From: Ptychodera flava
Lineage: Eukaryota; Hemichordata; Enteropneusta; Ptychoderidae
Reading direction: 5' to 3'
Assembly (NCBI RefSeq): GCF_041260155.1
Contig: NC_091928.1
Coordinates: 36,365,888 to 36,429,887, forward strand
Length of the DNA: 64,000 nt
The notes under the pieces were generated by a model. The model was not told the origin of the DNA. It made no database searches and saw only the letters and a list, made by a program, of their open reading frames with translations. Position numbers and translations under genes: made by a program. How positions within the stretch are numbered: the first letter of the stretch is position 1; each line of letters starts with the position of its first letter. Below, piece after piece: positions 1 to 11,809 of the stretch.

Positions 1-464
1 GAGTTTGAGTATGATTATGCTGCTGACGTCCAATTTCTATCACTCGTACTGCGCTGCGTGGTTTGAAATCACGTTCTGTGCGTTTAGCGAACGCGCTGAA
101 CGCAATCCCCTCTGCTGGCCATCACTCAGTGCAGCGCGCATCCAAAAACACCTGAATTTCGGCTTTCTGTCTGGTAAAATTGGACTAACAAGGTGTATTA
201 TAATAAATTAATCGCAAAATACCGGGATTTTGTCCGTCTCGGACAATATCTCCACTCCACGATGTACTCGGACATAAATACCGATATTGTTTTGATAACC
301 TTATATTATCGCAATTGTGATTCTCTATGTACTCTTACTGTGTACCTGTAAACCTAGTGTAATACCTTGAATCCGATCTGCACTAAATTGCAGTGCCAAC
401 AACATTTCATATAGGTCCCTACACCCTCAATTATCTGCACAATATGTAAGGCAATTGCACTTAC

Positions 465-3400
465 TGTCTCGTAGGTGTCGCGGAGCTCAATGACTTTCTC
501 TTCGTCTTTGAAGAAGTCACCATAAGACACCCTTCCGAAAGCCCTGCTTACATAAGATGATAAGTGCGGTTGCAGAGGTATAGTTTCACCCGAAGGAATG
601 AAGGAAAGGGTCTCCACTGTATCATTAGCCACCTTTGGAAAGAAAGAACAGTGTAAGTAACCAGCGGCAAGTCAATAGTTCGGAATACAGGACGGACGGA
701 CGTACGTACGTACGTACGTACGTATGTATGTATGTATGTATGTACGTACGGACGGACGTACGTACGTACGTACGTACGTATGTATGTATGTATGTATGTA
801 TGTATGTATGTATGTATGTATGTATGTATGTATGTATGTATGTATGTATGTATACTGTTCTTTTGTCTAAATTGATTAAGCTAGGAATCAATACAAATTT
901 AATCAAATGGGTTGCACACTTCCTTTTCAACAGAAAGCAACGAGTTGTGATAGATAACGCCATATCGAGTTGGAGAACTGTTATCGCCGGAGTACCTCAG
1001 GGTACTAAACTTGGACCATTTTTGTTTGTACTTATGGTCAATGATATTCATACTATAATCAGGAACTCTCACTTTATCTTTATGGATGACACAACCATAT
1101 CAGAACACTTCTGCCACAAGAATATTACAAATTCAACTCTACAGTCAGACCTTGATGAAATTTACAAATGGTCTCAGAGAAACAAGCTTAAGATGGAACT
1201 GAACATTAAAAAGTGTAAAGAAATGAGAATAGTGTTTTCAAAATCTGAAATATTCATTCCTCCACTGAACATCAACAACGTTACTTTAGAAGTTGTAACT
1301 TCATACAAAAGTCTTGGTCTTACATTACTTGACACGCTTAAATGGGATTAACACATTGATGATATTATATCTAAAGTCAGTAAGAGATTACATTTAATAA
1401 GAGTATTATGTAGATATGGGGCAACAACGGACGACCTAAAACGGATTTACATTTCACTTATTAGATCATGTCTGGAATTTTCTTGCATAGTTTGGGAAGG
1501 TTGGCTCACCGAGAAATTGAAAATGGCGATTGAGAGTGTCCAGAAAAGAGCACTTAGAATCATCTTGCCTTTCTCTCACTATGACGATGCTTTAAAATGT
1601 TTGGGAATTGTGAGTTTAGAAGTCAGGCGTAAACAAATTTGTAGAAAATTTGGGTCTGAAGTAACAAATGAACACCACAAACTACATCACTTAGTGCCAA
1701 ATATGTCCTCTGCGCTAGGTGATTGGGTGCCGTGCGTTGTGGGTTCGAGTCCCGGTTGATACCATCGTATTTCTCTTTCCCGGGTTGATAGCTCTGCTGG
1801 TGGACAGAATTGTCTCCGAGGCTATCTTCCGCCCGGTGTAAAGCGTTGTATTCATTGCTTCGCTTCGATATAGTTTGTGTGAGATGTATGATAGCGTGTG
1901 TGCTAGCGTGAGTGCTTCACGAACTCTACGGCGAGTGGAGAGGGCGCAGTCAGAATTGTAACATCCTTAGCTCGGTTATTGAACCAATCTTTATTAGGAT
2001 TGGGGATTTAGTCGAGCGGTTTGTCTGTTGTCCTCTGCGCTAGGTGATTGGGTGCCGTGCGTTGTGGGTTCGAGTCCCGGTTGATACCATCGTATTTATC
2101 CATTCACATGGTTACGAGACCCGACATAAGAAAAGATAAACCTTTACATGTAGGACCACACGAATGGAAAATAGCCCCATTGTACATTGTATTAGATTGA
2201 ACAATCAGTCATCATGATGTTGTAATGCTCTGTCTCCTTATTTAACAACGCATTTATCAGTCAGTGTTTTTTAGATGTAATACTTTGTTTTATTTTATTT
2301 TACTCTGTCAGTGTTTTTACACGCAATAATTTATTTTATTTTTTATTATTCAGTAGGTGTTTTTTAGATGTAATACTCCTTTTAATTTCCCTGTAACTCA
2401 TACTTTTTTACCGTCGGTCACCTTTTGAGTGTTAATAATAAACCAGTATGTATGTATGTATGTATGTATGTATGTATGTATGTATGTATGTATGTATGTA
2501 TGTATGTATGTATGTATGTATGTATGTATGTATGTATGTATGTATGTATGTATGTATGTATGTATGTATGTATGTATGTGTGTGTACGTATGTAGCATGC
2601 ATGCATACATGCAGGCAGGCAGGTAGGTAGGTAGGTAGGTAGGTATGTATGTGGTATGTAGGTAGGTAGGTAGGTAGGTAATGTATGTATGGATGTATTT
2701 GTGTATGTATGCTATTTTCATCTACGTGTCTTTCACGGGTGATTTAAGGTAAAGGGCGACGAATTCGGACGCGCACACGCTTTAGAACGTTTCTGCGCAG
2801 ACTTAACTCCAGCCTGTCGCAAATGGGTTACTTTGTAGCGCATGTATTTAACATCACCTGTCATTGTTGAAATTGCGCTTTTACCTAATTTTTTTGACCC
2901 AGTCTCTTAGAAATACATGTGACCTATAATTTTGTCATTTTTTACCCCCTAGGAAGCTGATTTTATTCAATACGAGCGAAAAATTAACATTTCTCTCCCA
3001 TTTACATGGCGCATATTACCCATTCACCTGGAGATATTGTAAAAAGTAGCGTGGTGACACCCTTTTATTAAAAGTTTAAACTAAATGGTATTATGTCAGG
3101 ATTTTATTCGCCAAGTTTGCTCAAAATGACACCATTCAAAGCGACAGGAAGAAAGTTCGAAAATTATGTAGTGATATAATTTCGATATCGTCATTTTGTA
3201 ATCGATACTTATGTAAAAAATTCTTTACAAACATCATGAAAACTATACATTCGATAGATATGGATCTTAAGTCTTGGTATTTATTAAAATTAACTCATTT
3301 GCTAAGCTTTTATAATTGCTTTCTTTAGATTAAGTGAATTATATCATTTTTATTTATTTCTAACGACGCCATTTTAACGTCCGTTTCCATGGAAACGAGC

Positions 3401-6400
3401 GTGGTGACCCCCATTTTTTATTTTATTTTTGCACTTGCACAACTTCAAAGAATATTTGTGCAAAGTTTCAAAAAAATGACACCACAACTTAATTTTGACG
3501 TAATTCGTAGTACTTCACCTTAAGGCAGGGAATTTGGCCGAGCTTTTTCGACTGTTATGCCTTCGCTATGTGACCGGATGTTGTACGTTGTTGGTTCGAA
3601 TCCGATCGAAAATCTAATGAATTTGACAGTGGTGTCTAATTACATACATTTACGCAATTACTTGAATGTTAGTATTTGTAACTATGAGCATGTTTATATG
3701 TAGATAAATATAACATGAAACTTGTAATCATTATATGTTCTACCCGGCGTTTTGAACGCACTGTTCAAAGATGTTTTGTGTAGAAGTGTTTTAATTAGAA
3801 AGTTAATGTTTGCTCCTAAAGATTCCAAACCTTCTCGTGACTTATTGTAGAGGAATCATGGAGACTGCTATTTTCACTTACATGACTATAATTCGTACTA
3901 TTTTACCTCTTGAATACATTTGTAGTAATTCTTCACGGCCTCATTTTGGAACGCAACATCATAAATCTTCCGCCTGTGTTTGCCTTCTTTACCATTGGTT
4001 GTCTGGAGGCTGATATCACCGACTAATGGCGTCAGAAAATCAAACAGCTCAACTGCAAGGGGGACAAATCAGTCATTTTGAAATTTTTAATACGTTTTGA
4101 AATGTTCACGTACTTCATTGTCTTCACTGTTTTATTTCCATCTCGAGTAATGGCGATGTTTAACAATGGCATTTATTAATCTAGCTGTAATATCGCAACG
4201 GTGCTGTGGCGTATCGATCGCGCTCGGGTCAAGGGTCATCACCACAGAATCGCTACGAGCCACCATATAGACTTTTTGGTAGCTACTAAGCACCATTTTA
4301 CAAGTGGTATAGCCACAAACTGATGACGTCAAATCGCCAAACACAAAACACAGACGCTTTGTAATTATGGCACTGTGTATAGTGCACGGGAATTTGACGT
4401 CATCAGTTTTTTGCTATAACACTTGTAAAATGGTGCCCTTTACTACAACACAGATCGGTGTCGCTGATTTAGCTCATAAATAATGAAGTTGGTTCATCTT
4501 TAAATAAATCAAACTGCACCTACTCTATCACTGACTATCTACGACTCACCTCATCCTACTCCTGCTTACTAACTTGACTGTGACAACAATGTATTTTCAA
4601 TCATTTATTAGTGGGCCGTCGACGGTTTCTGCTCGAATTTGAACTTTTGACCTCCGGCGTATTCACTACGTTTTACACGAGATCGAGCGGGCAAACGTCG
4701 CAGAGTCCAGTCCGTCGACTGCTCACAGGAAAATGGTTATTTATTCAAAATGGATATTTATTCGAAGATTAATAGATTTCATTATTTTGCGAAATTAAAA
4801 TCAGCGACACCCATCGGTGTCCTAGTAAACTACCAAAAAGTCTAAGGGGTGGCTAGCAGCTATTCTGCGGGGATTACTCTTGTCCCGAGCGCGATCGATT
4901 CGCCACAGCACCGCTGCGATATCACAGGTATTGTCAATAATACCTTATCGCAAAAGGAGGCAGTAACGTGTCTGACACCATGGCATTGGCTTTGTACATT
5001 TGGTTTGTCTCTTTTGTTCTTGCTTTTAAAAAGTATAACATTAGAAGAGCTCCTCAAATAAACCTTAATGCGATTAGCGCCTCTTTGTGTTTTCTGTCTC
5101 GTTTTCACTTTTAAAATACCGTTTAGTTTAAAAGTATCCGCACGATTTAGCATAACTTTTGTTTATATTATTTACAAGGAAAAAAGATCAAATTTGATGA
5201 TCTGTATCAGTTCTCGTGCGAGCTCGCAATTAGTGCCACGCTATGGTTGCACTTCACAAAACTACAGAACCATGTGTGTGACCATTATGTCAGCTTCTCT
5301 GTGATAATTACACAATTTGAACCCACAGAAATATTGCTAAATAATATAAAGCGTGTTAATCCTGATTTTGTCATGGAAATATTTGGATGGTAATTCACCT
5401 ACCAGGTCTGTCAAATAGCTTGATGTGATCCTTCCAGGCTTCGGGTGACGCCAGACTGACGTAATAATGCTTACCATACCAGAATGACGCAATATGGCCA
5501 TATTTGTCATGTAACTTGAATAGAAAGTCGGGAAAACCACCTGCTTCCGTAATGTCTTGTAAATTGCCATCCCTAGTTATGAAAATATAGTAGTATTTGA
5601 GAGCTGGTAACATGGTGATCATTTTTACGGTATGCAAGTACTATAACATGATAAATGTTTGTTACTTGGAAAAAAACAATTCTTCGATATAGGTAGTGAT
5701 TCAATTCTATTAGCTCGAAATACTTATTTATTCTTTTTGCTACTACGGCAACGGCAAACGCTTTTGAACAACATTCACATTACAATGGCATCGCGTAAAC
5801 CATGATACCAGGAACCGAACAAAAATACGGAAAAATTATTAGGAGTGACAGTTATCTTGTCAAATACACATTCCATCGACAGAACACAATCAAATTAACT
5901 GTCTTAACTTGCAAAAAAAAATTCGATAAACCTACTCGGGGTGTCGTTTCTCCATTCCTGGTATTTTCTTCACTGTTGTCAATTTTTCTTCAGCATTTGC
6001 GACTTTGTCATCACCCTGCAAAAACGTGAGTGAAGGATTAGTTTCTTTGTTGTTTGTAAAACATAGCATGGGAAGCAATTTTGAATTTAAGTCAACTGAT
6101 TTGGCTGAGCGTTAAAATCCGAAGAACTGTTACATTTAAATATAACCCATCGAACATGTTTGCCAGTTCATCAAAAATAGCTCTAAATGCAAAGTTAAAA
6201 CTTCAGGCATCTTCAAAAATGTCTGAAATTTCCCATCTATCGGTTGAGATCTCAAAAGTTTGGTGCATGCAGTGTATGACGTTATTGTTTTGCTGAATTG
6301 CTTGTGAGTCAGACTCTGTTTCTCCCTTGGTTTCAACTGGTTCAGTTCAAAACATTTCGCGACCCTAAGTACTAGTTACGAGCCTAGGCTCTATAATACC

Positions 6401-7835
6401 TGGAGACATAAACACTGGCTTGTAATATAGATGTGGCTTTAAAACTAATCTCTCAATCCTCCTTTGAATTGATACATGTGTGGCTCTAACGCTCTTCTCT
6501 CTACAATACTTTGTACTGTGCGCTACCCTTCTACAGACTAACTGACTTCCGTGAACTCATTAATCTTTTAACACCGGTTTCATTTAGGCTATATTCGTTA
6601 CGATTCGAACTAATTTGAATAATTTGATCTTCATATAGGCCTATTTCAAATTTCTCAAACGTTTTTGGTATCTAGAACTGCATGTTACATTATTACAAAT
6701 TACTCATAAAAACAAGTAGATGAAAATACATTTACAGGTTATAGGGACATTATTTCACCGTCCTATTATCCCAAATTAGTTCCAATCGTGTTTCGTATAG
6801 TCTGTCAAATGTGTCACTATTTTTCGATTATGCAAATTGTTCAAAAGAAGTATGCAATAGTCAAGAACATTCTTGGACTTATACAGTGGAAAGACAATGG
6901 AAAGTCACCGATATCTTGCAAACGTTCACCCTCTGCACCTGGGACCATTCCCGTTGGCGTAATTTCGGAGGTTATATTCAAGCTTTGGAAAAGACATACA
7001 TTCATTAGTTGTTTCCATTAATTTAAGCAAACAGAACTTGATACTACTGTATTTATTCAAAATTTTAGGATTTAGTTGCCAAATTTTTGTGTTCATATAT
7101 AGTATTTCAAAAAATGTGAAAATTTCACAAAATTTGACATTGTTGGAGAGGAGTTAAATGTTTCTGATATGTTGAAATCAGGGGAAAAGGAACCAAGGAA
7201 GGATTTGCATAAATTAAGATACATTAACATTCATTTTCGCCCGAGCTTAATACGACTGCTTGCCTTTACAAAAGAAGTACAATCTATTATTTTTATATTT
7301 AGTCAATAAATTTATGACAATTGAATTTCTGCAAAGAAAAATTTACTAAGCAATATACGCTGTATTATTAGCAACAGCGCCACCATAGGTCGATCACTAA
7401 CTGCACAATGTATTAGACGCTCACATGTTGCTCTAGAACTATGGAATTGGCGAATTCTTGAAGGCCAGGAAACCCTACCACTTTATGCTTCCCACGAAAC
7501 TTGAAGCTGATCTATATCCTCAGTTGGTAGGTACACGGTGAACGTCCCTCCTTCGTAGATGAGAATTCTATGACAGCTGAGAGAATGTTCGCCGTACACA
7601 TAACCACAAGCGACTGTACAAGTGCCCGTAGCATGCGCAGTTAATTGGTAGCCTTTTCCCCTGAAAGATCACACATCAGAGTGAAAGCCGTACAACTCGT
7701 ACACGAAATGGATTCAGTAAAGATTACAAATTAACGTACCTTTGAAAATCGAGCTGTGAAGATTGGTCTAAGGCATTGGTATAGAATCGAAATGACAACG
7801 ATAGCCACGGCGAATAAAACAGCTACATTCGCCAT
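465..7835 (-). CDS. CYP20-like cytochrome P450, gene C (exons 1-5, rest off the left edge)
   Basis: Five exons on the minus strand join in frame with GT-AG introns: 7740-7835, 5936-6015, 5403-5572, 3907-4052 and 465-632. Exon 1 encodes an N-terminal hydrophobic anchor (MANVAVLF... followed by a basic stretch), as in ER-membrane P450s. Exon 2 gives the proline hinge (KKIPGMEKRHPE), exon 3 the DGNLQDITEAGG / FWYGKHYYVSL segment, and exon 5 the IPLQPHLSSYVSRAFG segment. These match the order and spacing of CYP20A1, an orphan P450 family with no firmly established substrate; the match is from memory of the family. The I-helix, ExxR and heme exons would lie left of base 1. No stop or frameshift is seen in the five exons. 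Intron 4 carries a LINE fragment and a MITE that genes A and B lack. Confidence 0.85.
690..852. repeat. (TATG/TACG)n microsatellite
   Basis: Alternating blocks of CGTA and TGTA tetranucleotides. It lies about 60 bases upstream (minus strand) of the exon 5 acceptor of gene C. Open frames translating it (YIHT/VCMY repeats) are artefacts. Confidence 0.95.
853..2446 (+). mobile_element. 5'-truncated non-LTR retrotransposon (CR1/L2-like reverse transcriptase)
   Basis: An RT frame runs from about 860 to 1,690. It shows FNRKQRVVIDN, the VPQGTKLGPFLF box, FMDD in place of the usual FADD/YADD, then LDEIYKWSQRNKLKMELNIKKC, and the downstream IESVQKRALRIILPFSHYDD motif typical of CR1/L2/Rex-like elements. 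One TAA at 1,349-1,351 interrupts the frame (KWD-stop-HIDDIISK), so it is dead. The C-terminus is split by a tRNA-like SINE (about 1,698-2,096). The fragment sits inside a (TATG)n array that is uninterrupted in genes A and B, so it inserted after the array duplicated or was lost elsewhere. Confidence 0.8.
1698..2096 (+). mobile_element. tRNA-derived SINE (head-body-head arrangement) nested in the LINE
   Basis: A 65-bp segment containing a B-box (GGTTCGAGTCC) occurs at about 1,708-1,772 and again at 2,031-2,095. Upstream of the second copy is an A-box-like TTTAGTCGAGCGG at about 2,005. The layout is truncated tRNA-like head, 225-bp body, then a full head. It disrupts the LINE reading frame after HHLVPNM. 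It is not a working tRNA: the acceptor arms do not pair well. Confidence 0.55.
2447..2695. repeat. (TATG)n microsatellite with GCAG/GTAG variants
   Basis: Continues the array interrupted by the LINE, then degrades into GCAGGCAG and GTAGGTAG blocks. The same order of variants is seen at 19,680-19,760 in gene A. Confidence 0.95.
2748..3519. mobile_element. 772-bp MITE with TTAA target duplication
   Basis: Ends are GGTAAAGGGCGACGAATT (left) and the reverse complement of GGTGAAGTACTACGAATT (right), flanked by TTAA at 2,744-2,747 and 3,520-3,523. The same place in gene B (about 35,430) has a single TTAA with no insert, a clean empty site. The TTAA duplication and GG termini suit a Kolobok- or piggyBac-type non-autonomous element. 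No coding capacity seen. Confidence 0.75.
3524..3625 (+). mobile_element. tRNA-like SINE in CYP20 intron 4 (gene C)
   Basis: Contains TTTGGCCGAGC (A-box-like) and GGTTCGAATCCGA (B-box) about 50 bases apart. Related copies are at 19,846-19,945 and 35,434-35,540 at the same intron position, so this insertion predates the array. Confidence 0.55.
4186..4931. repeat. Foldback element in CYP20 intron 3 (gene C)
   Basis: Outer arms of about 100 bases: TATCGCAACGGTGCTGTGGC near 4,192 and its inverse near 4,905-4,925, continuing through GATCGCGCTCGGG and TAGACTTTTTGGTAG. Present in all three introns. No protein frame; a palindromic non-autonomous DNA element is likely. Confidence 0.7.
4291..4435. repeat. 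Hairpin with TGACGTCA-containing arms (gene C intron 3)
   Basis: CACCATTTTACAAGTG ... TGATGACGTCAAAT on the left pairs with ATTTGACGTCATCA ... CACTTGTAAAATGGTG on the right, leaving about 55-60 bases of loop. Each arm carries a CRE-like TGACGTCA core, but regulatory use is not shown. Confidence 0.7.
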
Positions 7836-8799
7836 CTTGTTTTACTGTCACATATTTAACGTCCCTGGAAATACCGTTCACCAGGTCATGGGTCGTCCGT
7901 GTGAAGGTCACTTAACCTTACATGATGTGGGTTGATAAGTTGAACCGTCATGGATGCTTGCTGTAGTCGCAATTCACTAGAGGTGTCAAACATTTTGAGC
8001 ATTTATGCTGGGCTCCCTGATCAGGCTGCTATGCAAGCCTTAGAAAGCAGACTTGAATTAATCAAACTTGATCTAGCCAGGCCAATGGCATCAGCTGAAC
8101 ATAAAATAACAATCATGAGAGAGTATGCAAATTGTTAATTACTGATTAGATGCTACATATGCGTCAAGGCGAAGTGGGAAAATGTTCCGGTTGATGACGC
8201 TGAACAGGGGTACTGTCTATTGACACCCGGGTGTCAATAGCCAGAAGCTGCCCTATATGGCTATTGACACCGCTCGACCGGCGACCCTATTCGAATACCT
8301 CCAGAATGGAGCTAAGTTATGTCGTCAATTTTCTTGTTCCAAACAAGTTGATGGCCACTTATTTGTCGTGGGTATAGTTATGATGTGGCACAGTCCCTCT
8401 AATGGGGTAAAGTAACTGGGTAATGTTGTAGAGTCATATTGCCAGCTCGGATCAATAAAACCTGACTTTTGTCAGCGGGCGAAGCTTGTCGAATGAATAT
8501 AACATTTGGCCCCAGTTGCGGAACCTTTGACATATGACATATGACATCGATTGCATGTAACTCGTGTCAACCCTCGTCACTATGGAAGTTTGCCGTGCCG
8601 AAACTAAAGTTTTATACTTATCGTGACCCTCGACCCTCGAGGGTCTATATCGTGACCGGCATATTCAGAAGAACCTTTGGACTGTCTGCTGCCTATTAAC
8701 AAAGACTTCAAGTTTGTGGATAGAGGCACTATGGTTGATGCAAATGATCGGGTAATGTTCAAACAACAGGTTTAAGTAAGCTTTTTACAACTACCCAAT
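7836..8799. other. Gene C 5' flank, no gene seen
   Basis: Shared with the flanks of genes A and B for the first 500 bases or so, so it probably includes the duplicated promoter. No clear TATA box or coding region was found. A short palindromic stretch (TATTGACACCCGGGTGTCAATA near 8,218-8,239) is visible. Confidence 0.5.
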
Positions 8800-9037
<238 letters not shown>

Positions 9038-9979
9038 TATCTATACAATACAAACTACAAAATGTAGTAGTGTTTGATGGTATTTTACAGTGTAAGGGCG
9101 GAGTTAACACTATATGCTATACTAAACATGAGTTTTGATGTTGTTCTTAAATTATTAACACTAGCTATCGTACTTCGTAGGCCAAGTTTCGATGCATTTA
9201 AATAGTTGGTGTAAAATTATCAATACAGACTGAGATTTTAAAGAATGGGATCAAAATAGAATGGTCTTCAAATGTTTTGAGTTCTTAATGAGTAAAAAGG
9301 ATGTATTGAGTTTAAATTTTTGGGCAAAGAATGTAGACGGAAATGATTAACATCAGGTGAGCAAACATTACCGATTTTGACAACCTTCGACAGCAAAAAA
9401 CAAAGACACTGTCACATGACACATTTTCATATTTGTAAGGCATTATTTCTCAGTGCCATCACTGCTGCATTACTTTGTTACACAAGATTGTGTTCCTAAA
9501 ATGACAAAAATGAAAACAATTGGTGAATCCAAAATTAATATAACCTTTCACATTTTCCATATTTCAAGCAAGCCCCTTTTTCGCGAAACATATAGTACAG
9601 GATTTTATTCATGTAAATGCGAATACTGGACATTGTAGGTTGCTTAAAAATGACCAACCAAGCAAAAGATGGAAATGAAGAGATGAAGAAAGACTAACAC
9701 GTCATCAAAAATACTGACACCTAGGCCGTACATGTATATCCCATGAAACAGCACAGGATCACAAGGTAAATTGGGAATAAACGATCACGTTCCTTGAACA
9801 AAACTAACTTTTTGGATTCTGCGTTTCGATTTTTTGTCGAACAGTTGTCAGTCTCTAAGTTATGCTGCCTCTTAGACCACATTATGGAGTCGTCACTCTT
9901 GTCTTCCTATCCCGACTATTATTTCTTTGTCTGGGACTGAATTGATAGCGTACGTGCGTCGTATATTTCACCTTGCAAC

Positions 9980-10094
9980 AAAATGGAACGTTTATTTTCT
10001 GCACAGTATTACCATTAGTACCGAACCCTGGGCGTATACGATGCGATATTTCGGACATACCCTCTTACCAGCGAATCCAAACTGAGTAAATGCT
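9980..10094 (-). pseudogene. Relic P450 heme exon, C-terminal part (spacer C-A)
   Basis: Read on the minus strand this gives AFTQFGFAGKRVCPKYRIVY followed by AQGSVLMVILCRK, a TAA stop, and TFHF. The frame, the heme cysteine and the order match exon 11 of genes A and B, but the sequence is much more diverged and stopped. It is cut at TGAGTAAATGCT by a recombinase insertion; the other half of the exon is at 11,812-11,873. It marks a decayed CYP20 copy older than the present array. Confidence 0.75.
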
Positions 10095-10970
10095 GTGGCG
10101 ATCTTCCAACAAGCATCACTTAGCAAGAGGACAATAAGTTCCTATTCGTCGGGGGTAAGCTTACATGCATGGAAAACGTTCTGCTCGTTGTCAGACTTTT
10201 CATTAAGTTCTACGTCTCTGCCTGATGTGTTCGAAGAACTTTTAGTCTATTTCGTTACCCACTGTGCCACCTTCCTTCACCTTAAACTGTCCACTATTAA
10301 ACTGTATCTAGCTGGAATACGCTCCTACTATATTATGAATGGTCATCGCAATCCCCTTGTGTCAGAATACGGCCATCCTTACTCGCGCCTCAAGAATGTT
10401 CTCACGGGGATCCATCGTTTACAAGGTTCAACCACAAGACCACGCCTCCCTATTACAGCGGACATCTTCCGGCGCATGTGCAACATCCTCAACGAAGGAG
10501 TATTCGGCCCATATGTAGACCTTTTGTTGCAATCGGCATTCCTCCTCGCTTTCTTCGGGTTTCTGCGCTGTAGTGAGTTCACATCCGCCACTCATAAGTT
10601 TGACCCTCAGTGGAACCTCTGCTTCGGGGACGTTACCACCACTGCATCCAACGGACGGGTCTCCTGTCTGTCAGTACGACTGAAGTCTTCAAAAACTGAC
10701 CAATTTCGCCGCGGCTTCGACCTGCGCCTCTTCCCCACGGGTACCGCGATCTGTCCTGTTTACGCATTACTCCGTTTCATGTCTGTCCGTCAAGCAATGT
10801 CTGCCACTGCATCCGAACCACTTTTTCTCCTGTCAGAAAGAACGCCGTTAGACCGTCACACGTTCACAGCATTTCTACGGACTGTTTTATATATCTCGTA
10901 TCGGTCTACAACCAGATTTATTGGCCGGCCATTCCTTCCGCATTGGGGCAGCCACTTCAGCCGCAGCTAA
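10095..10970 (+). pseudogene. Tyrosine recombinase fragment (DIRS/Ngaro or Crypton type), copy 1
   Basis: An open frame of about 290 residues without an ATG at the insertion edge. It has the N-terminal SAM-like region (LSKRTISSYSSGVSLHAWKTF), the first catalytic Arg in FFGFLRCSEFTSAT, and a lysine in RLKSSKTDQFRRG. A 4-bp insertion (TATA near 10,890) shifts the frame before the HxxR box, so HSFRIGAAT is not read here although its DNA is present. The catalytic Tyr segment is absent because repeat R1 begins just past the HxxR region. Not functional as it stands. Confidence 0.75.
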
Positions 10971-11089
10971 TGCTATAGATTACCCGTTTCATTTTGTGCT
11001 TTTATTTTATAACTTTGTCGGTGTTTCCCTCCTTCTTTTTTCAATAAAGCCTCTCCTCTTTCCCTTAACTTAGCAGTGGTGTATTCACA
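10971..11089 (+). repeat. 119-bp direct repeat R1 (copy 1)
   Basis: Starts TGCTATAGATT and ends GTATTCACA, with AATAAA near 11,043. It is about 90% identical to R2 at 11,691-11,809. The TG...CA ends and internal polyadenylation signal resemble a very short LTR; the position directly after the recombinase also fits a split direct repeat. Confidence 0.7.
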
Positions 11090-11690
11090 AAGTGGAATCT
11101 GTGTTGTATCACAGATGTGCTTTGTGATTACATCTAGCTAATCTGCCTACCCTACATCTTCACCTCCTCTCCCTTAGCCAATCAGCTCTTCTACCTCTGA
11201 CTGATATCAATCTTCCTTCCCGGCCAATCAGCCATTTTGCACACGACACTGCATCATCAAGCCTTTGTCTCATCGCTCCCATTTATTCATTCATTCATTC
11301 ATTCATTTAACCGCTGGGTTCATGTCACACCGGCTCGGTCAATCCCGCTGCAACCCCCTTTCTCCTCCTCTCTTTTTCCCTCTCTCTCAAGTGTCCGGGC
11401 TTTGGATGCCATCCTGACCCCTATTTCTCGGGAATTCCACTCCTGTCCCACAATTCGGCCTCTCATGATGGATTCATCATCAAGGTCATCCAACGACCAC
11501 CCTCTGCTGCTTGACTGAAGGGGCCCTCTCCCACATGTTTTGCTCATATTTTTGTTGAAAGTTAGTTTGCTACTTCTATTTTGATTGTTTTCTGTATTGT
11601 AAGTTTTGATAGTACCTAGCCTTTTTTTTTTGCTTGAGATATGCTGAGGGCTACTTTAGCTTTGTAACTTTGTAGTTCTATGCCCTTTAC

Positions 11691-11809
11691 TGCTATAGAT
11701 TTGCCGTTTTATTTTGTGCTTTTATTTTATAACTTTGTCGGTGTTTCCGTTCTTCTTTTTGCAATAAAGCCTCTTCTCTTTCCCTCAACTTAGCGGTGGT
11801 GTGTTCACA
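11691..11809 (+). repeat. 119-bp direct repeat R2 (copy 1)
   Basis: Partner of R1, abutting the 12-bp flanking repeat. The same length and TG...CA ends are kept in the second element copy (26,985-27,103). Confidence 0.7.

Noticed and set aside
635..963. Open frames of YIHT / VCMY repeats
   Set aside because: They are translations of tetranucleotide microsatellites, open in several frames on both strands; the same holds at 2.4, 19.5, 35 and 44.5 kb.
2000..2090. Functional tRNA gene
   Set aside because: A- and B-box-like motifs are present but the acceptor and anticodon arms do not pair; repeated use within SINE-like blocks explains it.
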